From the NCBI GenBank assembly GCA_902536695.1, contig CACAYQ010000010.1, positions 1 to 33,601 of the forward strand: a stretch of DNA of 33,601 nucleotides, in the 5' to 3' direction. The notes under the pieces are model-generated. The model ran no database searches. It saw only the letters and a list, made by a program, of their open reading frames with translations, and was not told where the DNA came from. The position numbers and the translations under genes are program-made. The DNA is from an uncultured Bacteroidota bacterium (lineage in GTDB: Bacteria; Bacteroidota; Bacteroidia; Flavobacteriales_D; Parvicellaceae). Shown here piece after piece: positions 14,801-23,260 of the stretch; position 1 is the stretch's first letter, and each line of letters starts with the position of its first letter.

Positions 14801-17035
14801 TTATTGTGCTATTACTGGTTCAGGCTTTTCTTTCTTTTGAGCAGGTAGATCAACATGGCTTTCCGTAATGATATTCATTTCATCAATTAGATGAGAAGCA
14901 CCAGCATATTTATCAATGATAAATAATGTGTATCGAACATCAACCGAAATAGTACGCTGAATATTTGGTTCAAAATATATATCACCACTCATTGCCTCCC
15001 AATTACCATCAAATGCAGTTCCTATTAATTCACCATATGCATTGATGACGGGACTTCCCGAATTTCCACCAGTAATATCATTATTTGATAAGAAACCAAC
15101 AGGTAACTTTCCATCTTCTTTTCTAGCATACGGACCATAATCTTTTGCCTCAAATAAATCTTTTAAACGTTGTGGAACATAAAATTCATGATTTTTATCA
15201 TCTGTAATCACTTCCTTTTGCATTACTCCTTCTAGCGTAGTGTAAAAATCATAATGCACTGCATCTGCTGGATCATATGGAAGAACGTTTCCATAGGTAA
15301 ATCGCATAGTAGAATTGGCATCAGAAGCCTTATTCATACCCATTTTTTGAAGACCATCTACAAACAAACGCATCCCTTTATTATAATCACTATCAAAAGC
15401 TGATTTTGGCATCATTATTTTAGATCTATAAACTGCCAAAAACTCTTTTTGCAATTGATAAACTACATCTTTTTCTAATGATTTTAAGGTAATTTTATTG
15501 TTAATCCATTCTTCAAATAGTTCATAAGAACTAAAAGGTGTTTTCTTAAAATATTTATTAGCAAAATTGGTAAAGTCACCCTTACTTTTTTTGTGCACGG
15601 TAGCCAATAGTGATGGATGAAATTCCTTTGGCACATCATTGTAATATAAATTTAGGGCTGCAGCTAAAATATTTTTATCTATCGTAGCATTATAGTCCTT
15701 AAAATAAGACTTGGCTTTTTCAAGCAATATTGTCTTTGCATCTGCAGGGTCTGAACCTGATTTAAGCGCTTGATACATAGGAGATCTTTCACTCAAGTTT
15801 CTTATCATAAAAAGCATTATTTCAGATCCTGCTATAGCCTCTTGAAAATACACATTAGGAATAGTGTATTTTGAGGAGCCCTCTATTGATTTTTCAATTA
15901 AAGCTAAAGCATCTCCATATTTGTCTTCAAGCTTGTTGTTGGTATACCATTCTGAAAAACTTGACTCAATAACCTCTTTCTTTTGTTGGACATTATTATT
16001 GACCAATTGCTCACTTTGACCAATAAAATATTTCCAATAATTACTAACTCTTGCGTGTTTTGAAGCATATTGAATTCTAGTTTTTTGACTCTTATTCATT
16101 TCCTCTTCCATAAGATCTAATTTCTGTCGTCTAATCTTAACTCTTGCAGGTTGTTCAACTTCAACTGCTTGCTCAACTCCCCAAGATGTTAAATATCTAT
16201 CCGTACTTCCAGGATAACCCATGATCATAGCGTAATCCCCTTCTTCTACTCCTGCAATAGATACAGGTAAGGCATGTTTTGGATCATAAGGCTTGTTATT
16301 TTCATCGTATGCACATGGCTCATTGCTATCGTTAGCATAAACTCTAAATAAAGTGAAATCTCCTGTATGTCTAGGCCACATCCAATTGTCTGTATCTCCA
16401 CCATACTTTCCAATTGAACTTGGAGGTGCACCAACTAGTCTTACATCATTAAAGATATTGTATGTAAACATGTAGTAATAATTGCCGTAATAAAACGGTT
16501 TTACCTTTACAGAAAATGTTTCATCTGATTTACCTTCTTTTGCTTTTTTAGTCAACCTGCTTATATTTTCTCTAATTTTTTTAGATCGGTCTGTCTCTGA
16601 CATATCATCATTTACTCCTTCCAACACACTTTCGGTAACGTCTGTAATTTTATCTAAAAACCAAACGCCAAAGTCAGCAGGAATTTCATCTGCTTTTTTC
16701 ATAGCCCAAAAGCCATCTGTTAAGTAATCATGTTCAGTTGTACTGTTAGCTTGAATAGTCCCATATCCACAGTGATGATTGGTCAACATTAAGCCCTGCT
16801 CAGAAATTATTTCACCAGTGCAAAAACCACCTCCTAAAGCCACGATTGCATCTTTAAGACTTGAATTATTAGCATCATATATCTGTTTTGGAGATAGCCT
16901 AATACCGCATTCTACCATGTTTTTGTATGTTTCTTCACCTAATAACATAGGTAACCACATTCCTTCGTCAGCTCTACCAATAAAACTCTGTAGAATTAAG
17001 AGTAAGCTTAAAATAATTTTTGAGATTGATTTCAT
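14801..17035 (-). CDS. Family S46 dipeptidyl peptidase (DPP7-like)
   Basis: S46 enzymes remove dipeptides from peptide N-termini in the periplasm and feed amino-acid uptake in Bacteroidota. The 744-residue protein has a signal peptide (1-22, cleavage after GRA). Its catalytic residues by motif are His88 in MLTNHHCGYG, Asp226 in WPRHTGDFTLF and Ser659 in GGNSGSPVIN. Eighteen residues after that Ser lies Gly677 (in AFDGNWE). In Porphyromonas gingivalis this position is Gly in DPP7, which prefers hydrophobic P1 residues, and Arg in DPP11, which prefers acidic P1, so DPP7-type specificity is inferred. Residues 28-36 (LPMLLGEET) start the mature family-conserved region. It has its own candidate promoter 70 bases downstream of the cell-wall operon's last gene. 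Confidence 0.92.
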   Translation of the reverse strand: MKSISKIILSLLLILQSFIGRADEGMWLPMLLGEETYKNMVECGIRLSPKQIYDANNSSLKDAIVALGGGFCTGEIISEQGLMLTNHHCGYGTIQANSTTEHDYLTDGFWAMKKADEIPADFGVWFLDKITDVTESVLEGVNDDMSETDRSKKIRENISRLTKKAKEGKSDETFSVKVKPFYYGNYYYMFTYNIFNDVRLVGAPPSSIGKYGGDTDNWMWPRHTGDFTLFRVYANDSNEPCAYDENNKPYDPKHALPVSIAGVEEGDYAMIMGYPGSTDRYLTSWGVEQAVEVEQPARVKIRRQKLDLMEEEMNKSQKTRIQYASKHARVSNYWKYFIGQSEQLVNNNVQQKKEVIESSFSEWYTNNKLEDKYGDALALIEKSIEGSSKYTIPNVYFQEAIAGSEIMLFMIRNLSERSPMYQALKSGSDPADAKTILLEKAKSYFKDYNATIDKNILAAALNLYYNDVPKEFHPSLLATVHKKSKGDFTNFANKYFKKTPFSSYELFEEWINNKITLKSLEKDVVYQLQKEFLAVYRSKIMMPKSAFDSDYNKGMRLFVDGLQKMGMNKASDANSTMRFTYGNVLPYDPADAVHYDFYTTLEGVMQKEVITDDKNHEFYVPQRLKDLFEAKDYGPYARKEDGKLPVGFLSNNDITGGNSGSPVINAYGELIGTAFDGNWEAMSGDIYFEPNIQRTISVDVRYTLFIIDKYAGASHLIDEMNIITESHVDLPAQKKEKPEPVIAQ

Positions 17036-17072
17036 GAAATATAATTTAATTGATTTGCACCAAAATGCGGAC

Positions 17073-17100
17073 CAAAAATAATAAATAAAATGAATACAAG
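17073..17100 (-). promoter_or_regulatory. Candidate promoter of the S46 peptidase gene
   Basis: On the minus strand, CTTG (17097-17100) is followed after 16 bases by TATTTTTG (17073-17080), an exact match to TAnnTTTG. Spacing is slightly shorter than usual. It would give a leader of about 30 bases, so unlike pyrE this transcript would not be leaderless. Confidence 0.45.
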
Positions 17101-17105
17101 GTTTC

Positions 17106-17747
17106 TTAGTTTTTGATCATGAGCATCATACCATCTCTCACAGGAAATAACACATTTCTAACTCTACTGTCAAGATGTACTTTTTCATTAAACTTTTGAA
17201 GAATTATAGTTTCTTTATCTTTTACATCAGGCTCTTCTAGCACTTTCCCGCTCCATAGGACATTATCCGCAATTATCCATCCTCCTTTCTTAACTTGATC
17301 AATAACTAAATCAAAATAATTAATGTAGTTTTCCTTATCTGCATCTATAAACACCAAGTCCCATTCCAAATTTAAGGTTGGAATCACATCAATTGCATCT
17401 GCATTAATGAACTCAATTTGATTTTTATAAGAAGAATCGTTAATATATTTTTTTACCATTGTTTCTAACTCTATATTTTTATCAATGGTAACCAGTTTTC
17501 CATTTTTAGATAACCCCTCGGCCATACACAAAGCACTGTAGCCGGTATAGGTGCCTATCTCAAGGATGTATTTAGGTTTAATTGCGGAAGACAAAAAGCT
17601 TAGTATTCTACCCTGAAGATGTCCAGATAGCATTCTAGGCTGTAACACTTTTAAATGAGTTTGTCTATTTAAATTAAATAAGAGATCACTTTCTTTCTCC
17701 GAATGTTCTAGAGCATAAGCCTCAATTGAAGGATCTATAAAATCCAT
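17106..17747 (-). CDS. Class I SAM-dependent O-methyltransferase (caffeoyl-CoA OMT-like)
   Basis: The 213-residue protein has the family-3 O-methyltransferase pattern: LEIGTYTGYSALCMAEGL for SAM binding near residues 61-78, LVTIDKNIE, and the metal-binding WDLVFIDADKENY followed by GGWIIADNVLWSGKV. Such enzymes methylate catechol-like hydroxyls with a divalent metal; the acceptor here is unknown. It starts 4 bases after yqeY and is the last gene of the long cell-division operon. The conserved ftsZ-yqeY-methyltransferase order may reflect only shared transcription. No signal peptide is seen. Confidence 0.88.
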   Translation of the reverse strand: MDFIDPSIEAYALEHSEKESDLLFNLNRQTHLKVLQPRMLSGHLQGRILSFLSSAIKPKYILEIGTYTGYSALCMAEGLSKNGKLVTIDKNIELETMVKKYINDSSYKNQIEFINADAIDVIPTLNLEWDLVFIDADKENYINYFDLVIDQVKKGGWIIADNVLWSGKVLEEPDVKDKETIILQKFNEKVHLDSRVRNVLFPVRDGMMLMIKN

Positions 17748-17751
17748 TATT

Positions 17752-18201
17752 TTAGCTTAAAAGTGCTTTAACTAAAGATGATATTTTTGATCCATCCGCT
17801 TTGCCTCCTAAATTCTTCATTGCCACACCCATTACTCTGCCCATATCTTTCATCCCACTTGCCCCTAAATTAGAAATGATTGAACTGATTTGAGCTTTAA
17901 GTTCTTCATCAGAAACAGGCTTAGGCAAGTACTCCTTATATATGTTGGACTGAAGTAATTCCTCTTCTGCTAAGTCTTCTCTATTTTGTTCTTTATAGAT
18001 GTCATAAGCATCTATCCGTTGCTTATTTAACTTCGCTATAATCTTTACTAAAAGATCATCTTCAATTTCGTCTTTTTTACCTGTCTTTGTTTTTTCAATA
18101 AGAATAGCAGACTTAATAGCTCTAAGCGCCTCCAATCTTACTTTGTCTTTGGATAACATTGCAGACTTAATGTCACTACCAATCTTACTTTCTAGGCTCA
18201 T
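17752..18201 (-). CDS. GatB/YqeY domain protein
   Basis: A 149-residue stand-alone YqeY-type protein, homologous to the C-terminal helical domain of the GatB subunit of the Asp/Glu-tRNA amidotransferase. Recognisable features are the SAMLSKDKVRLEALRAIKSA N-terminus, NIYKEYLPKPVSDEEL and the C-terminal GAKDMGRVMG-like segment (SGMKDMGRVMGVAMKNLGGK), where tRNA-binding helices lie in GatB. The biological role is not settled; a link to tRNA quality or amidation is inferred from the domain. It begins 8 bases after the ftsZ stop and is 4 bases from the methyltransferase, so it belongs to the same transcript. Confidence 0.9.
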   Translation of the reverse strand: MSLESKIGSDIKSAMLSKDKVRLEALRAIKSAILIEKTKTGKKDEIEDDLLVKIIAKLNKQRIDAYDIYKEQNREDLAEEELLQSNIYKEYLPKPVSDEELKAQISSIISNLGASGMKDMGRVMGVAMKNLGGKADGSKISSLVKALLS

Positions 18202-18209
18202 GATGATTA

Positions 18210-19856
18210 TTAATCCACGTTGTCGTGAAGAAATGAGTTATTATCACTTAGTCCTGTTCTTTTTTCACCATTATCATCTTCACTTTCCCAAAGCGTATAT
18301 TTGGAAACTTCAGATTCTGATGAAGGATTGACATCGTCTAATTCGATATTTCTTCTTTTATAAGCCGGCACATTCTCCATTTCATTTAACCCTAGAGGAG
18401 ATCTTAGTTTTTGTGTAGCTTTTTTAATCCTCTCTAATCTTTCGTCTATAATTTCTTTTGCTTCGTTTAATTTATTTTCCTCTTGAGATTGAAATGATAT
18501 AGATTCTTCTGTATTTTGATCTACTTTTAATTCAATTTCTTTTTCACTAACCTCATCCTCAACATCATCATCTTCTAACAAAAATCTGATTTTACCATCA
18601 TTCTTTTCTAACTCAGGGGAAGGAGTAGGTGCAATATAATCCGTATTACTTTCAGTTAGAATTTGGCTATTTTCCTTTTCCTCTGCAATAGAGTGGTCTA
18701 CCTCTTCTTCCTCTAAGAAATACTTTTTTGTTGTAGTTTCATCTACATCCTCAACTGATTTTGGTTCTTTATCGACTGTAATATTCGTTTCTTCTCCAAC
18801 CGGAGATTCTATCTCTTGAGTAATTTCTGTTGGTCTTTCATCCTCTAAATTCATACGCTTTTTCTTAGGAGCTTTAAATGAAAGTCCAGTGTGTGGAGTG
18901 GTTTTAAATCCAGTTGCAATAATAGTAACACATAGTTTTTCACCAAGAGTTTCATCATGGCCATGTCCCCATATTACATCAGCGGTACTACCAGCTTCTT
19001 CTTGTATATAATCTGTGATATCTGAAATTTCATCCATTAAAACAGCCTTATCTCCGTAAGTAATGTTCAGTAATACATAAGTTGCTCCTTCAATATTATT
19101 GTCATTCAATAGAGGAGAACTTAATGCTTGTTCCACACATTTGGTTGCTCTGTCATCTCCTTCGGCTTCAGCTGATCCCATGATAGCTACACCACTATCT
19201 TTCATGACGGTATTGACATCATTGAAGTCAACATTGATTTGGCCTGTTACAGAAATGACTTCTGCTATTCCTTTGGCAGCAATGGCCAATACATCATCAG
19301 CTTGTTCAAATGCGTTTACGAGAGAAAGGTTTCCAAACATTTCTCGTAACTTATCGTTATTGATGACCAAAAGTGTATCTACAGCGTCTCTCATCTGCTC
19401 TATTCCATCCTCTGCCTGAGTTCTTCTTTTTCGGCCTTCAAAGGTGAATGGTACGGTTATAATTCCAACCGTTAAAATGCCCATATCTCTAGCGGTTTGA
19501 GCGATTACAGGCGCAGCACCTGTACCAGTTCCTCCACCCATTCCAGCTGTAACAAAAATCATTTTTGTATTCTTTGCTAGAATATCTTTTATTTCGTCCA
19601 AGTTTTCAATAGCTGCATTTTTTCCTATTTCTGGAATAGATCCCGCACCTCTACCTTCAGTCAAACTTTGTCCTAATGGAATTTTTGTGGGTACAGGACT
19701 TATATCCAAAGCTTGGTGATCAGTGTTACAAACTATGAAATCAACTCCTTTGATTCCTTGTCTATACATGTGATTTACAGCATTACTTCCGCCACCTCCA
19801 ACACCAATTACTTTGATAATGGAAGATTGTTCTTTTGGCATATCGAATCTCATCAT
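18210..19856 (-). CDS. ftsZ: Cell division protein FtsZ
   Basis: FtsZ is the tubulin-like GTPase that forms the division ring. The 548-residue protein has the N-terminal GVGGGGSNAVNHM loop, the tubulin signature GGGTGTG at 107-113, and the T7 catalytic loop NVDFNDVNTVMKDSG that completes the GTPase site of the neighbouring subunit. After the globular part (about 325 residues) comes a long, strongly acidic linker of about 170 residues. The C-terminal peptide VPAYKRRNIELDDV near 496-509 would bind FtsA. About 40 further residues end in NSFLHDNVD, a Bacteroidota trait. Start codons at 19856 and 19853 are adjacent ATGs. It follows ftsA by 16 bases. Confidence 0.97.
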   Translation of the reverse strand: MMRFDMPKEQSSIIKVIGVGGGGSNAVNHMYRQGIKGVDFIVCNTDHQALDISPVPTKIPLGQSLTEGRGAGSIPEIGKNAAIENLDEIKDILAKNTKMIFVTAGMGGGTGTGAAPVIAQTARDMGILTVGIITVPFTFEGRKRRTQAEDGIEQMRDAVDTLLVINNDKLREMFGNLSLVNAFEQADDVLAIAAKGIAEVISVTGQINVDFNDVNTVMKDSGVAIMGSAEAEGDDRATKCVEQALSSPLLNDNNIEGATYVLLNITYGDKAVLMDEISDITDYIQEEAGSTADVIWGHGHDETLGEKLCVTIIATGFKTTPHTGLSFKAPKKKRMNLEDERPTEITQEIESPVGEETNITVDKEPKSVEDVDETTTKKYFLEEEEVDHSIAEEKENSQILTESNTDYIAPTPSPELEKNDGKIRFLLEDDDVEDEVSEKEIELKVDQNTEESISFQSQEENKLNEAKEIIDERLERIKKATQKLRSPLGLNEMENVPAYKRRNIELDDVNPSSESEVSKYTLWESEDDNGEKRTGLSDNNSFLHDNVD

Positions 19857-19872
19857 AATTTCTGTTTTTAGA

Positions 19873-21135
19873 TTAATCTACTTTTTCGTCAAAAAATGTT
19901 TTAATTTTTTCAAAGAATCCACCTTTATACTTTTGAGAGTGCATTCTTGTACTTATTTTTTCGTTTCTAGCTTTTAACAATTCAAATTGTTCAAACCCTT
20001 TTGCTACTAATCCTACTCCAGTTGCAAATAGTGGGGATGTCACATTTATGTTGGTATTTGCGCTTAAATGTTCATTGGGATATCCTATTCTGGAATCAAT
20101 TCCAGTTGTAAATTCCATTAACTGATTTATATGCTTTAACTGAGAACCTCCACCTGTAACTACAATTCCACCTATTAATTTTTTATCAAATCCGGAATTC
20201 TTAATTTCAAAATAAATATGTTCGATTATTTCAGACATTCTAGCACTAATGATGTTGGCTAGATTCTTTACCGATATTTCTTTAGGATCTCTTCCTCTTA
20301 GCCCAGGGATACATACGATTTCATTATCTTGAGTAGCTTGAGGTAATGCTGCTCCAAATTTAGTTTTAAGCAATTCAGCTTGTCTGTGCATAATGGTACA
20401 ACCTTCTTTGATATCCTCAGTAATCACATTGCCTCCAAATGGAATCACGGCAGTATGTCTAATGATACCATCGTGAAAAATAGCGATATCCGTTGTACCA
20501 CCTCCAATATCAATTAAAGCCACACCTGCCTCTTTTTCTTCTTCACTCAGAACAGCCGAAGAAGAAGCTAAGGGTTCAAGAATGAGTTCAGCAACTTCTA
20601 ATCCTGCCTTATTTACACATTTAAAAATATTTTTTGCAGCAGCAATTTGACCTGTTATGATGTGGAAATTAGCTTCAAGTTGAACCCCTGACATTCCTAT
20701 TGGATCCTTGATTCCAGGTTCCCTATCTACAATGTATTCCTGAGGTAATACATGTATGATTTCCTCACCAGGCATCATCACCAATTTATACATATCATCT
20801 ATTAGCTCATCCACATCTTTTTGTGAAATTTCTTCATCTATGGTATCACGAGTAATCATACCTCGGTGCTGTAAACTTTTTATGTGTTGACCTGCAATTC
20901 CCACATTCACCACATTAATCTCTATGCCTGATTTTGCTTCTGCCTCCTCAACTGCAGCTCTAATGGATTGAACTGTTTTTTCAATATTTGAAACAACTCC
21001 TCGCGTAACGCCTAAACTAGGAGCTTTTCCAACTCCAAGAATTTCAATTTTACCATGTTCCGTTTTCCTACCTACAAGACAAGCAATTTTAGTCGTTCCA
21101 ATATCCAAGCCAACAACAATTTCTGGTGCATCCAT
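19873..21135 (-). CDS. ftsA: Cell division protein FtsA
   Basis: FtsA is an actin-like ATPase that tethers FtsZ filaments to the membrane. I use the ATG at 21135 (420 residues), one base after the ftsQ stop; an upstream in-frame TTG at 21159 would add eight residues but overlaps ftsQ. The opening MDAPEIVVGLDIGTTKIACL is the phosphate-1 motif. AEAKSGIEINVVNVGIAGQH lies in domain 1C, VALIDIGGGTTDIAIF is phosphate-2, and GGIVVTGGGSQLKHI is the adenosine motif. The C-terminal GGFFEKIKTFFDEKVD is an amphipathic helix suited to membrane targeting. It is translationally close to ftsZ in the usual order. Confidence 0.96.
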   Translation of the reverse strand: MDAPEIVVGLDIGTTKIACLVGRKTEHGKIEILGVGKAPSLGVTRGVVSNIEKTVQSIRAAVEEAEAKSGIEINVVNVGIAGQHIKSLQHRGMITRDTIDEEISQKDVDELIDDMYKLVMMPGEEIIHVLPQEYIVDREPGIKDPIGMSGVQLEANFHIITGQIAAAKNIFKCVNKAGLEVAELILEPLASSSAVLSEEEKEAGVALIDIGGGTTDIAIFHDGIIRHTAVIPFGGNVITEDIKEGCTIMHRQAELLKTKFGAALPQATQDNEIVCIPGLRGRDPKEISVKNLANIISARMSEIIEHIYFEIKNSGFDKKLIGGIVVTGGGSQLKHINQLMEFTTGIDSRIGYPNEHLSANTNINVTSPLFATGVGLVAKGFEQFELLKARNEKISTRMHSQKYKGGFFEKIKTFFDEKVD

Positions 21136-21136
21136 A

Positions 21137-21913
21137 TTAATTAATTTTTGAGCAAACAATTTGATCGTTAAACATCACATTAAGTGTATCATATAAATTC
21201 AACTCTTTAGGCGAAGGTCCTTCAGTGTAAAAGAGTTTTATTTTTTTAAATTTCTTTTCCATATTATCACTAGATCCAAATAAGATTTTATGATTACCTA
21301 TTCTTGGAATTAGTTCAAAGTACCCATTATTATTTATGTGAATTTGAACTATTTGAGATTTTAAGAACGGGTCATTGTTAATTATTCTACTCATATTGTA
21401 GATTTGACTATGTAGACTTCCATTTACATTACTAACAAGATTAGAATCTGACCATTTAAATTCACCTGAAAATAGAGGTAATTTGGCCACATAAGAATCA
21501 CTTGTTCTCATCAATAGGCCATGCTCATCTATGTATACATTATATCTTGGATCATTAGCTATTAATCTTGCAATTGGTGTACGCTTACTTAAATTGACAT
21601 TTAATTTTCCCGTATTCAAAAAATAAACTTCTGCATTTTCTAGTGCAAAATGAGTATTTAATTTCTTCTCAACTTCTCGAGTATTGATCTCTTTATTTAA
21701 TGTAATACCCTGTACTAGTCCTAAGTCTTTAATGATTTCGATTACATCTGACTTTTTTATTAATTGATGCTCATTGTCCTTAGTGAATTTAATTTCTAGG
21801 GAATTATAAACAATATGATGATGTGTATTGTTTACAAACGCAGTTAAAACAACCCATATTGAAATGACTCCAATCCAAAAAAATATGGTTAGGATTTTTC
21901 TAACTAATTTCAC
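21137..21913 (-). CDS. ftsQ: Cell division protein FtsQ
   Basis: FtsQ is a bitopic membrane protein linking early and late division proteins in the periplasm. The 258-residue sequence has one N-terminal membrane segment (about 8-27), then a periplasmic POTRA-like region (KFTKDNEHQLIKKSDVIEII onward) and a beta domain with LSKRTPIARL and DEHGLLMR. Similarity to FtsQ elsewhere is weak by motif, but position between murC and ftsA and topology support the call. The start is GTG at 21913; no ATG occurs near it, and it overlaps the murC 3' end by 14 bases. Confidence 0.85.
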   Translation of the reverse strand: MKLVRKILTIFFWIGVISIWVVLTAFVNNTHHHIVYNSLEIKFTKDNEHQLIKKSDVIEIIKDLGLVQGITLNKEINTREVEKKLNTHFALENAEVYFLNTGKLNVNLSKRTPIARLIANDPRYNVYIDEHGLLMRTSDSYVAKLPLFSGEFKWSDSNLVSNVNGSLHSQIYNMSRIINNDPFLKSQIVQIHINNNGYFELIPRIGNHKILFGSSDNMEKKFKKIKLFYTEGPSPKELNLYDTLNVMFNDQIVCSKIN

Positions 21914-23255
21914 TTAGAAAAGATTTAAGAGGGTTTATTAAACGATCGATATCACCAGCTCCGATAGTAGAAACAACAAACTTTTTTTCTTGTTTTAATG
22001 CCATGTAAAGATCTTTTTCACTGACTAATAATGATTTTTGATCCATTTCGATACCCTCTAACAATACTTCGGCATTAACACCCTCAATAGGCATTTCTCT
22101 AGCTGGGTAAATTGGCATCACAAATAAGGTGTCAAATTCACTTAATACACTTTGAAATTCCATTAAAAAATCACGGGTTCTAGAATATAAATGAGGTTGA
22201 AATACACCAATAAGTTTGTAATCTGGATAAAATTCTCTAAGACCCTCATACAGTACCTTTATTTCATTAGGGTGATGTGCATAATCATCTACATATACTC
22301 TTTGACCATCATTATGATGTATCTCAAATCTTCTCTTTACCCCATTGAAATTTGCAAGTGCACTTTTTAATTTTTCAAATGACACACCCCATTCTAAACA
22401 ACTAAGTATAGCTCCAGCAGCGTTCAGTAAATTGTGTCTGCCAGGTAAATGAAATTCAAAATTTTCATAGACTACCTCCTTGTAGTTCACATTAAAAATG
22501 TAATAACCTTCTTTTAACCTTACGTCATAAACAAATAATGTAGATGAAGTTTGATAACCATATGTTAACGCAGTTGGAAATTGATTTTTTAAATCTTCCT
22601 GAACATATAAACTATCTTCATTTTTTAATAGATCAACAAATAATTTAAATCCTTCTGTTACTGATTCTTCATCCCCATAAATATCCAAATGGTCTGGATC
22701 CATTGAAGTTAAAATGATAGCATTAGGATGTAGCTGCATAAAGGATCGGTCATACTCATCAGCCTCAACTACCGCGTTTTGACCTTCCTGAAGCAGAATG
22801 TTTGAATTATAGTTTGTACATATCCCCCCTATAAACGAAACCCCTCCACAATTATTTTGTTGTAGTAAATGAGCCAGAATTGAACTAGTTGTGGTTTTAC
22901 CGTGTGTTCCAGCAACAGCAATGGTTTGATATGACTTTGTAATTTCTCCTAAGATATATGCTCTTTTATGAACTGGAATATTGGTCTTTTTAAAATGATT
23001 TAATTGTACGTTGTTAGACGAAATGGCTGGAGTGAAAACAACTAAATCTACTGATTCAATATCCTTAATTGAAGAGATATCATCATGGTATATAATATGA
23101 GATCCAAGATTACTTAACAATATTGTTATTTCCGTTTTTGACCTGTCATAGCCGCTTACTTCTACTCCCTTGTACAAAAAGAATTTTGCTAAAGCACTCA
23201 TACCAATACCACCAATTCCAATAAAATGAACTCTATTTATGCTCTCTAAATTCAA
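21900..23255 (-). CDS. murC: UDP-N-acetylmuramate--L-alanine ligase MurC
   Basis: MurC adds L-alanine to UDP-MurNAc with ATP, the first amino acid of the peptidoglycan stem. The 451-residue protein has VHFIGIGGIGMSALAKFF at the N-terminus (UDP-MurNAc binding), VAGTHGKTTTSSILAHLL (ATP loop), ADEYDRSFMQLHP, the LTSMDPDHLDIYG block and VYVDDYAHHPNEI in the C-terminal domain. The start is TTG at 23255, giving the usual short lead-in to the Rossmann motif; the first in-frame ATG would delete it. The gene starts 5 bases after murG and overlaps ftsQ. Confidence 0.96.
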   Translation of the reverse strand: MNLESINRVHFIGIGGIGMSALAKFFLYKGVEVSGYDRSKTEITILLSNLGSHIIYHDDISSIKDIESVDLVVFTPAISSNNVQLNHFKKTNIPVHKRAYILGEITKSYQTIAVAGTHGKTTTSSILAHLLQQNNCGGVSFIGGICTNYNSNILLQEGQNAVVEADEYDRSFMQLHPNAIILTSMDPDHLDIYGDEESVTEGFKLFVDLLKNEDSLYVQEDLKNQFPTALTYGYQTSSTLFVYDVRLKEGYYIFNVNYKEVVYENFEFHLPGRHNLLNAAGAILSCLEWGVSFEKLKSALANFNGVKRRFEIHHNDGQRVYVDDYAHHPNEIKVLYEGLREFYPDYKLIGVFQPHLYSRTRDFLMEFQSVLSEFDTLFVMPIYPAREMPIEGVNAEVLLEGIEMDQKSLLVSEKDLYMALKQEKKFVVSTIGAGDIDRLINPLKSFLSEIS

Positions 23256-23260
23256 TGGAT

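Noticed and set aside
16779-17081. 100-codon frame antisense to the S46 peptidase start
   Set aside because: Overlaps the signal peptide and catalytic His region on the other strand; no recognisable features.
19099-19419. 106-codon open frame antisense to ftsZ
   Set aside because: It is a shadow of the highly conserved GTPase domain, with Ser/Leu-rich composition typical of antisense frames.
21136-21159. Longer FtsA start at TTG 21159
   Set aside because: Overlaps the ftsQ end and adds residues before the usual start; the ATG at 21135 is one base from the ftsQ stop.
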